Source: Rhodamnia argentea
Taxonomy: Eukaryota; Streptophyta; Magnoliopsida; Myrtales; Myrtaceae
Direction: 5' to 3'
DNA: 64,000 bases
NCBI RefSeq assembly: GCF_020921035.1
Contig: NC_063157.1
Span: 5,514,501-5,578,500, forward strand
Shown here in pieces: positions 13,535 to 23,800 of this stretch. Each line of letters begins with the position of its first letter. Position 1 is the first letter of the stretch. Both the position numbers and the translations under genes were made by a program. The notes beneath the pieces are model-generated. The model ran no database searches and was not told where the DNA came from. It was given only the letters and a program-made list of their open reading frames with translations.

Positions 13535-16392
13535 GGCATGATCGAGCAGCAAAACAGTGACCTGCAACGACAGTCCTTGTACATGGGACAGCGATTGTGT
13601 CGCAGCATTCAGCAGGTGCCCATATTCTGTGTCCTATATATTGGCCGAGACTTCGAGTTCTGGAGTTTTGGTAAATGATGTCCTACATTTAGTCGCAGGA
13701 CACGAAAGCCATGAACACGCTGAGCCTGAGGCGGATGCAACATTCGGGTCAGTTCTTGAGCATCACATCTTGGCCTTCACAGCCTCTGAATTCATTCAAT
13801 CGACATCAACATGACAGATTATGCTCTTGGGAATTTGCAATCACATTTGCCTTCCCTATCTGCATAAGGTATATCTCTTTACCGGTTTCCATTAGCAATG
13901 TAAATGCAGTTGTGGACAGGTGCACAGTGGTTCTTTCCTGGATATTGAAGCCCCCAATGGCTTGCTCGGCCTTGGTATGGGGAAGATATCAATTCCTGGA
14001 ATTTTGTCGAGGGAGGGCTATAGAGCAGACTCGTTCTCCTCTGTGTTTCGTCCACCGTGGGTGGGACAGATCAATTTTGGGGGTAAAGGTAGTCCTGACC
14101 AGGATGAGACCTCGAACCCGGCCTCATGAAAGTAAGTGGCAACTTCTCAGCTTGATTAGAGTTGTTTTTCCATCAGAAGAAACTTATCCTGCAACTCATG
14201 TCCATAAACTACTTTTTGCTGACCGAGCTATAGTGTCACCGTGGCTCAAATTCAGATAGAAGAGGCGACACTCAACATGAACATCACCGCTCTGTTCGAT
14301 TCCAGGACCTCCTTCACGTGCTTGACCGATCCAACTTTACCATGCTGTCGGAAAGCGTAAGCTACATTTTTTGATGCAGATCCGCATGGCTTCCTAAATG
14401 ACTAGGTTTTGTTTGTGTTCTTTTGATGTTGCTTCTGTTGCGGTTTCACTCACAAGTACAAGATAAGGGGCGCCTTCATGACTCAAGAATCCCTTTCAAA
14501 TACAGTAATCATATGAGCTGATGTTTTGGGATTTCTGGAGACAATGTCATTGTGATATCCTTAGGCTGTGTTTGGCGGTGAGGATAAAAAGCAGTATAGG
14601 ATAAAATTTATCTTATCCTGTATTTGGTTACCGCCCAGGACTGGATAAAGTGGGATATAATGGGATGTAACCTGGACAAAATTATCTCATGAGGAGGTGG
14701 GATAAAGGTGGAAAGGATTTCTTATGTTCGTGGTAGAAAAGCTATTTTTTTCACAAATAACAAACTTCTTAAAAAATAATAATAATATATGTATTATATT
14801 TGAATTCCAATATAAAAAATAGAATTAAAAATAAATTTTTTATTTATTCCTATATATATTTATAAATTTAGTTTCTTTCTACTTTACAGTATATATTCTG
14901 TGCACATACTTATGCACACTTCATGTCCATTTCATTACGAATTGAAGGATTTTTATTGGATGAGTTCAAAGAAGGATTTTTTGTAGTATAGTTTGGAAAT
15001 GATGGAATGGAATAAAAATAATGAAAAAAAGGGATATAAAAATAATAATAATAAAGTAAATAAAAATGAAGAAGAACAGCCCAAATTTCAAATGAACAAA
15101 TTCAAACTTGAAATGATCTTTTGAATTTTTGAAGAACATGGGGCAATGAAATTTCTATAAAAAAAAAAATTTCCTTCTCCTTTATGTCTTTGGTTCATGT
15201 TGAAATTTCACCACTTCTTTATATTTTTTATTTCACGTCAAAATTCTACAAAAACGGCGAGAGAGTAGAAACTTCTTCTCCACCGTTTTTGATTCACGTC
15301 AAAAGTCTATAAAAACGAAAAGAGGGCCAAAACTCATTCTTCTCAGTAACTTTGTGATTCATGTTGAAATTTAACGAAAGTAGCGGGAGACACAAACTTT
15401 TCGTAGTTGCAAATGCGAAGTCATATTTTCTCTCTCACTAAAGTTGGCAATGAATTATGATAGATTCTTATAGTTTAGTTTGTGTATTTTCATATTCATT
15501 TACATCTATACATGTAGATACCAAACAATGAACATAATATAATATGAATATATCCGACTTTATTATGGATAGGATATGGCAAAATCCCTGAATTTAGTAT
15601 CCTATCTTATCCAATCATATCCTAGCTAGAAATCCCGACGACTAAACGTAGCCTTAGAGTTCTGTACTAAAAGCTAGTTATTTTGTTGGACGGTCCCAAA
15701 GGCAAATTAGTTTTAACTATGAAAGGACGTGACCAATTTGCCGCCCATGATCCTAAAATTATCATCTCTACACCCTTAGTGAGCTTGATCATACAAATGA
15801 TTTCAGAGATATCTTCCCGCCGTCTCGCGATCTCTGTTTAATCTTCCACTGTCGTTATAGGTCTAATGGATGCTTACGAATAACTGAATTGTTTGCAGAA
15901 TTGGGAGCACCTAAATCCCAGATTCATGCTTATACAAGTTAGACACTTCACTCGATTCTTATGGGAATGATCACGTTTGATGGGCTACCGGGTTGTGTTC
16001 GACCGCAGAAGGCTAGTTCTGAGACTCTCTGTGCTCTTCGGTCCCCCGATTGACTAAACTTTGCAGTCCTCCGATCTAGTGAGCCAAGTTGACAGAATTA
16101 TTGATTTCCGACCTCTAACGCAGGCTACGACACTGAGGATCCCACCAAACTCCCCGAGAAGCCACAGAACGAGACAAACCTGGACATGACGATGACCGAT
16201 TATCAGGATTCACATACATCATCATCATCATCATCATCATCTCAATACGGCCATAAAGAACTATTTCGCTTAGGCTACCTTCTCATGTTGCTTCTGCTCT
16301 GTGTCCCAGCCGTTTTGGGTCCACTATCCACAGAACAATCAGCCCACGCCCGATCAGTCAAGAATAGGTCTAAAGGACTCAGTTTGATTTAG
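13535..16392 (+). pseudogene. Truncated pepsin-type aspartic protease pseudogene
   Basis: Fragments match plant A1 aspartic proteases of the nucellin/APF type. From about 13557 one frame reads CPYSVSYILAETSSSGVLV, the segment after the first lobe. From 13915 GQVHSGSFLDIEAPNGLLG leads into ISIPGILSREG and INFGGKG. Around 14284-14355 lies ALFDSRTSFTCLTDP, where the second catalytic motif (normally D-S-G-T-S) has Arg for Gly. A last piece from about 16126 has a Ser-rich linker and a hydrophobic tail (LLMLLLLCVPAVL), like the membrane-anchored members. The first catalytic D-T-G-S region and part of the second lobe are missing, frames change, and a 1.09-kb transposon sits inside. Not functional as read. 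Confidence 0.75.
14564..15653. mobile_element. Non-autonomous PIF/Harbinger-like element with TTA duplication
   Basis: The left end GGCTGTGTTTGGCGGTGAGG and the reverse complement of the right end, GGCTACGTTTAGTCGTCGGG, form imperfect terminal inverted repeats; GGATA steps recur inside both ends. TTA flanks both sides (14561-14563 and 15654-15656), the three-base duplication typical of PIF/Harbinger elements. The 1,090-bp interior is AT-rich with no transposase frame. It lies in the former intron region of the aspartic-protease pseudogene. Ends of this type also occur in other plant superfamilies, so the class rests mainly on the TTA. Confidence 0.75.
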
Positions 16393-16715
16393 GCATGGAG
16401 ATGAACATGCTTGAGAGTCATGTAAAGCAAAACATAGGCAAGCAAGCACAAAATGAAGTCTGCAACAGTCGATTTTAGGAGTCCACCAGCAGCAAAATAT
16501 GGCAGTAATCTCTCAGTTCAAACAAATTCCTGCTTCATAGCCATCATTGTTGGATTCAAGAAGAAATCACCATCATAATTCACTAATTCCATTGAGATCG
16601 TGCATACAAATTCATGCAAGGGAACGATCAAATTAGATTTCTAAAACTAAGAAAACTCTTTTAAGTTCTTGTTAATCATTAGGGGAGTTGCTTGTTTGGA
16701 GTTCAGCTCTCAAGA
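16393..16715. other. Spacer between convergent pseudogenes
   Basis: The 3' ends of the aspartic-protease and IRE1-like pseudogenes face each other across this stretch. I see no coding frame or repeat in it. Confidence 0.4.
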
Positions 16716-19294
16716 TCATCTAGTCTTTAGTCTTTTGCTTTTAGTCAAGACTTCCAAAAGCCTTCCCCTTTTTGCAGAGCTGAGACTTCGAAAGTACTCC
16801 CAAAAGCCCTTCTCTTTTTTGCAGAACTGACCTAAAACTCTATAGGACTCAATCAAGAGTGCAGGATATCGCACAGCAAAGTAAGCGTCCAAACCTTCGG
16901 GAACCGATCCAAAGGTCTTCTGCCAGAAACATCAAAGCAACAGATATGAGCTTTGTATGCATGCTGCTGCAGACCAAGAGAGAGAATGGGAGAGCGAGAG
17001 AGTACCTTAACTCGTTTCGGAGCTTTCTTGTGGTGGCTAAAATTGTCTCTCACCGCTTGCAATAAATCTCTGACACGTGTACCATCGTAGGCTCCATATC
17101 TACGTAGGTTGTCCATAACTCTAGCCTCTATTTTGCCGTCCCAACTCTCACCAAAAACAGTTGGCGCAGTTTTCTCCAATTCTTGCAAAAGACGTGAATT
17201 GGGTGCCCCAGCTTCCAATTCTACTCTATTGCAGATATCACGAAGAAAGGACAGTCTCTTCTCTGAACTCCAAAAAAATGGATGGTCAAGCACCTTTGAT
17301 GCCTGTGGCCTGCCAGTAGCTAAAACCAATTAAACTATTAACCGTAAATGCTCAAAGAAATCAGCTACAAGGCCGAGATGGGACTGACTTTCTGAGTTCA
17401 AAATCCATCAAACAGCACAATGAAAATGGTAGTGATGCAAAGTAAAGATGACAGCACTCACCTCAATTTAGGATCCGCATTTAGCAAACGCAAAATCAGA
17501 TCATGGGCTTCTGGTATAAATTCCACCGAGGACAAGTCCATTGTGTTGTCCTCAATATTAGCGTCACGTTCTAGACGCTCGCCAAAAGGATGTCTTCCAC
17601 GAGCTATGCAAAAGAAAAGGACACATCCTAAACTAAACACGTCTATCGCGGGTGATACGCACCCATCATGTCGAAACAGTTCAGGCACCAGCCATACTGA
17701 GGATCCACAAACTGCAGAACAGACATGAAAGATCCAAGAAAGAGCCATCATCATTGCGCATATATAGATAGATGTGATAGATTCACCGGTCAATGAAGAG
17801 AGACAAGGCATTAAACCTCTACAAACTTTAACACTGCAAAAAAAGCAATGCAGAGCAACCTAACCTCCAACATAACGTATTCCTTAAAAGGAGAGATTGG
17901 TCTAACAAGAGTTTTTTAGTCAGTATAGAATAAAATTATGCACGGACAAATCTTGAGGAAAAGAAGATTAAGATTATGCACAGATAAATCTTGAGGAAAA
18001 GAAGTCTGGACGAAGTTGTCATGAGCACTTGCTGGGGAAGCGATATATTCTCTGGCGCTTAATAATGCCGACATCAGATAGCTTAGCAACTAAAGCGGTC
18101 CCAGTGATCAAGATATTTCGAGGCTTTAAATCCCGACGGACTATACCCACGGTCATGCAAATGGCTAAGTCCCAATACCACTTCCCTGTATCACGGTACA
18201 GAGTAGTCACCATTACTTAAAACAACACTACCAAAAAGTATCTTGGCCTAACACACTAAAGAGACCTAGTAAGGATGCAGGACATATTTACTGGAGAAAC
18301 AAAACTGTTATAGTTCTTCAGGTAAACTCTACAGGAAAAAACCCGGTATCAGGAATCAAAAAGAGAGAAGACAAACCGATTCTACCAAAATAGGAAAACC
18401 AATGTTTTCATCACAAGGCAATTCACAATACCTAACTAATAATTTGGCTTTGATGGCGTCATTGAACTTTAACCTGTTTCAAAACCCTCCCCACGACGTT
18501 GATTGCATTAGGCTAAACCAAAGTGAAAGTAGTGACCTGTGAATATATGAGATGCTTTGGAGTCAGCTCACTACAACTACAACTACGATAGATACCACAG
18601 TTAGCATGTCAAGAACATAAAAGTTACCTCATAAGATTCAGCAACAAAGGCGAGGGATGACGATCAATCCACAAATTAACACCCTCCATCCTTGCCCTAA
18701 CACGCGCTATAGAAACAGGTGGTGGATCACCAGGATAGATAGATCCATCGGAAGGGGCTGAAAATGCTTGCATCAAATCAGACAAGCTGCAAGCACAGGA
18801 CTCTTGAGCAAGAAACATGAAGTCCTCGTCATAATTCAATCACCAATACCGAACAATATTCGGATGTCGCTCATCTCGTGCATATGAGTAATCTCGTTGA
18901 AGGCAACAGTGCGACGAGCTCGGACTAATCGCTTCACCGCACAAGGCATATCATGAAAGAAGCCCAGGAAGAATGTGCTCCCATCACTTCCCCTACCGAA
19001 TACTGTCCTTGTAACCCGGAGCTCACCACAGCAAGTCCCTCCAAACGCACCACCAGGAAGAACGAAACCCTCAGCAAATCCGTCGGCCATATTATGCCGA
19101 GGGCTTAAAGTCGCCGGAGCTCCGTCGGTGTCGCGCTCCGAATGGTCGCGGTATGTCGAGCAGATGGCCAAGGGGAGAGGGCGGGAGAGGGGTTTAGGTT
19201 TAAAAGTACGATTTTCCATCGTGTTTCCCCAGTACGACGATCTCCTCACCTGACATACGTCGTCGTTTGACGACAATCGATATCCACCCTTCAT
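16716..19294 (-). pseudogene. Sensor-less IRE1-like kinase/endoribonuclease pseudogene
   Basis: The parts follow IRE1 order but without the ER-lumenal sensor and membrane segment, as in the plant IRE1c type. Exon 18628-19294 has the glycine loop (FGRGSDGS) and CAVKRLV. The exon starting at 18185 has GLSHLHDRG, RRDLKPRNILI (catalytic HRD changed to RRD) and LSDVG for D-M/F-G. Exon 17462-17711 has CGSSVWLVPEL and FSLGCVLFF. Exons 17006-17309 and 16716-16919 form the KEN RNase domain (LDHPFFWSSEKRLSFLRD to SVPEGLDAYFAVRYPALLIE). Three lesions break it: a frameshift at about 18870, a TGA at 18840-18842 right after HPNIVRYW, and a one-base insertion at about 18145 before IVRRDLKP. The first Met could be at 19294 or downstream; the 3' end of the RRDLKP exon is unresolved. 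Confidence 0.8.
16750..16830 (-). repeat. Tandem duplication in the IRE1-like tail
   Basis: Two copies about 46 bp apart (16750-16783 and 16796-16830) share CCAAAAGCC, a pyrimidine run and TTTTTGCAGARCTGA on the + strand. In the minus-strand frame the first-read copy gives FCKKEKGFWEY and the second gives SAKRGRLLEV, ending at the TGA at 16716-16718. The duplication seems to have altered the last residues of the RNase domain. Confidence 0.7.
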
Positions 19295-19980
19295 AGTAAT
19301 GAGGATTCAACGGCCAGGATGCTTGCTTGAGAGGGGCACATGGATATGCAGCATGGCGATGATCTCCCGGTAATTACGTTTCAATATACTGCCCGAGAAC
19401 ACAACTCGATCTTTTGCAAAAAAAAAAAAAACCAAAAAATATTGAGTAAAAACATTTAATTTGCACTCAAATTTCTACCTTTTCCATAATAAATGTAACT
19501 TAGTTGAAATCAGGCTGCCGATTTCATGTTAATATGACTTCTTTTCTTTAAGCATTTTATATGTTTTCAAACTTATCAAGCCGGACCACGGTGATTTTCC
19601 TAATTGAATAATAGGTTACATGCTATTTTTATGTCATTTTAAATAATTGACATCCGAAGCGAAGGCCGCCTCATCCTCATCCTGTTCATATGGCAATAAG
19701 GGAATGCACCTAACAGTCGCAAGTATTTTCTAATTAGGGAATCTATGAGATTAACGCTGCTCCGTTAACAAGTTTAACCACCACCAAAACGTTACAAAAC
19801 TTCCCCATATGTTTACGTCTTCTCTTGGCCAAGGAGTCCCCGCCTAGACAGCCCCCATATGGCAAGAGTCGAAGACCAGTCGAGCTTTAAAAATGGTGAC
19901 GAGTTCCATCCTTTTCCTTAAAAAACATGTGACAAGGCCAGTCCCCCAACTCTTAAGAGCTTGTCGTCGGCCACGAACAA
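19295..19980. other. Spacer upstream of the IRE1-like pseudogene
   Basis: Probable former promoter region of the minus-strand IRE1-like copy, followed by AT-rich spacer. There is no protein-like frame and no defined element ends. Confidence 0.35.
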
Positions 19981-20405
19981 GGGAGGCAAATTAAGGGTTC
20001 ACTAGGTGTACTCAATCCGGAATTTTACCCGTTAATTAAGCGTCTTCAAGCTCCCACGGAAAGGTTTGACTAATCGATCACGGACGATGTAGCAAGGAAA
20101 GTTGCTGCTTGCCATTGAACTGCCGAAATATGAAGTTCTCCTATGAAGAACATCGACAAGAGCACAGATAAAAGCGTTTCATCGCATAAGTCAAAAGTTT
20201 ACCATCCCAAATTAACATCTCTAGTTTTGATCTGATTAAACTATAGACAGGTGACACGCTAACCACGTAACCGATGATTGATTAGTCCTAAGCCATATGG
20301 ATTCGCACCTCGTCATAGAATTGATTGAATTGACGTATCGAGCCGCGCGTGGAATTCTTTCCAACTCGAAGAGCACGGACCCGACATGACTTGTTTAATT
20401 TTACA
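19981..20405. repeat. Direct dispersed repeat, copy B
   Basis: Same-orientation partner of 12245-12600, with an internal extra segment at about 20102-20225 that copy A largely lacks. It begins GGGAGGCAAATTAAGGG (copy A: AGGAAGCAAATCAAGGG) and ends at CATGACTTGTTTAATTTTAC. It sits 440 bp beyond the stop codon of SGF29. Confidence 0.8.
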
Positions 20406-20845
20406 TGAAATCGATATAGCTTCGGCCGGTTTTGTATCCTGTTGACGTGGTTTCTCTCAGGATCTTGCAGAAACCTTCCAATCTAGCCACAGTGAAAGTT
20501 GACACTTGAGTCGTTTGGTGTTCCTTCGATCAGCCTCTACACACTAACACCACAACGAATTGGACTAGGGGATGTGAGAAGCATTGCTCAAGTCATGCCT
20601 CCATGAAGTGGCTACATTATTATTGCGTGCTTAACATGAGCGAGCAGCGCTATCTTTCGCATCCATTCTATTTCGCTAACTCGACATCTAATTCACTACA
20701 CAACACAGAGTAAACCACGCGATACTACAATTCAAAGGGGGTTTTTAAGCAAAAGCAGAGCGGTAATGGTAACTACACTACTCTAGGTTACTCACATGAG
20801 GCTACACACTATCTTAAGAATATTATACAGCTTTTTCATGAGCAC

Positions 20846-23800
20846 TCACTGACGATGTCCTTCGGGCAGAGGAACCACGTTGTAGAAGGGTACGTTCCTT
20901 TGAGGCATGGCCCCGTCTTCTTCGTCGTCGTCGAACTCTAACAAGTAACTGATCAACCGAAAAAACAAGCACAAAATGGATGTCAGATAAACAAACAATT
21001 TCCTTAAATCACCAGTGATAGCAAACGTTACAATCGTCTTATATTCTTGCCTAGAAAATTCGCCCTAAATCAATTAGCAGGAGTCTCTGCATTTTAGAGA
21101 GTGCATGCTTATCTACCACTCGATATCACAGAAAACTGGGGATGGACGGGGGAAGGATTATCAAACTGAATCAATGTAATACTTCGATTCACACAGTTTT
21201 GGCCAAATTCTTGTCAATAACTTGGAACTTCCCCCCAAGATAAAAGATAGGAAGGAAGGTACTTACTCCTCTGTCTTTCTCTGGATGTTTGAAGAGCAGC
21301 AAAGCACCAGCAACATGGACAAGAAAATTAGCACTCAGCCTAACTTCATAAACAAGTGCAACCAAAAAAAAAGGAAAAGAAAATCACCTTTCTGGAGTTC
21401 ACGACTGTTGCTTTGTATAGTGCAGTTGTCCCAGGATAAACAGCCAAAACATGACTACCCGAAGGGAAATCTTGAGCACCAGAGGGATCATTTTGCTTTG
21501 GGAAAGGAATAATGTGAGACACCGGGACCTTGTATTTCCTGTAATTCACATTAACAATTCATAAGAGACAATTCACAGGGGAAAATTCCAACACCGGAAA
21601 GCATTTGAAGAAAACATAAGCAAATGAGGCCATCTTAGCCAATTAAAATTAGTTAATACTTTCAATAACCCCACTATCATATTTACTTTACCGTCAGACG
21701 TAGCACAGGCTAAAAGGTAAAGTCAGTTTATTGAGAAAAAACTCAACGCTACCACCAAAGTCTTGAGAAGGAATGACAGGAGATTTGGCATGGCACCATC
21801 TGGTAGGGATAAATGCCTATTACCACTCTATCACTTATAGCAATGTCACGACTGACTTAAAAATACTACCTTTGACCTCCACTTTCTTCGTCGTCACCTG
21901 GCTCCTCATCTAATACTTCGAACCTGTACAGATAAATTAAGAGTTAGGGAAAATTAAAAGGAGAAATAGAGCATTGATATTATCTAACTAAAGGGTGCAA
22001 ATGGTATTCCACCGAACACCAAGCAAGACATTTCCGACAACCTCCATCTGAAATTTAAACAGAGCAAGCTCTTCCGGAACAGTTGATTATTAGTTTGAAC
22101 AAAATCCAAAATGGCTAAATTTATCTAAAAAGGGACCTTGAACTGAGCTTATTATTCCCTAAGAAGCCCAAAACTCTAGCACACTCCAGGCCAGCAGGAT
22201 TGATAGTAGCGTGGGAATAAGGAAACGCGAGTTCCCCTTCACCATATCAACTAAAATAGAGTAACTACTTTTAATCAGATTACTTGATTCTCCTTCAAAA
22301 GTTGCATTAAGATGCCAAGTAGCTGCAGGTGAAATCATTGAGTAAACTCTATTGTAGTCCGAAAATTTGATGAAAATCAGTTTAGGAAAACTAACAGAAT
22401 GGGAATATTAGTATGTAACTCGAACTTAAAATAATCGTGATTATGCCCACATAATTAGTGAGTTTAAGGGTGTTCCTCTATGGCTATCTCAAGGTGGAAA
22501 ATGCAGTTATTCAGCATGAAGTAAAATCATATGCACATGTATGTGAATGGTGCACCTGTCACCTGATGAGAAACATGGATCAGCAATGAACATCGAGAAA
22601 ATTTAAATACACATCTAATATCTGGTCATATCACCATCATATGCACATGTATGTGAATGGCACACCCGTCGCCTGAAGAGAAACTATGGTTCAGCAGTGA
22701 ATATTGAGAATTAACGTATCGCCATCACTTGACGGTTAACTAACATTGATAAAAGCAGGAAGCAACTTTTTTCATCCCCCTGAAATTGAACAAACTAAAG
22801 ACGCTTGGCAAATTCAACATGCACAGTATGTAAGAAACTACGTTCTCATGCTACTATCGAGGCTCAGAGACAAGGAAAATCTCTCTGCCAAACGATAGAA
22901 ACATAACTGCTTCAAGGAGCATGACTGCTAGCAGTGCTGCTGCTCAAGGAAAGGAATATAACCAAATCGAGGTTCATATGCTATTTGCACTTAAACATCG
23001 TGTAGACAAACACTAACCAATTAATTTTATATTAGAGAACACACTTAAGAAAAAGAGATGAACCACAGTCTGTTCTGTCATAATAAATCTCTTTCAAATA
23101 AATGAGTATCTGCAGTTGATGACCTTGAATGAGCATTGTACGTGAATGTTAAAAGATTAAATATCAGGACAAAACACAGGACAGAATACAATACCCAAAT
23201 GAGTAACTTGGCTCTTGATTATAAACTTACTCTCTTGTCTCTCGGTCAAAGTTTGTCACTTTCACAATGAACCACTCATCCTTATCAGCATCTTCTGTAA
23301 CCCTAGCCGCCACCTATTTATGACAAATTATCAATCACATTAGTTCGTAGGTTTAACACCCCCAAATGAAAATTTTGCAAAGACAGGACAGCAACCTCAT
23401 GCCTTTTAAAGGAACAAGAATTGGAGAATTGCTACCCACCTGTTGGCCTTTCAGACTAGCAAAAACCTCAAGTTGGCTTCTCATGGAAGAAGACATCCTG
23501 GAGATTTCTGAATCATTCTTCATCCGTTTTCGCTTCTGATCATTACTATCTGCAGGTTGCACAGAGCTAACTGTGTCAACAAGAAGTCGAAACAGAAAGA
23601 TTTCCCTAGCTGGCAATTTAATCAATAAAGAGTTTGTGGCAATGCATCTTGCTCATTGTCTTGTCACTCATTTGAAATATCTCACAGCAAGTAGCAACTT
23701 CGAGTGGGGTGATGTGATTTTCAGACGAGCTGCGAACTTCAGGCCAGCACATTTCACAAATTTCATGTGTAGCTCTTTAACAATAGTCGCTTGTTATCAG

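Noticed and set aside
12245-20405. Full LTR retrotransposon with the direct repeats as LTRs
   Set aside because: Repeats lack TG...CA ends, no primer-binding site or retroelement protein lies inside, and the interior is host-gene remnants with introns.
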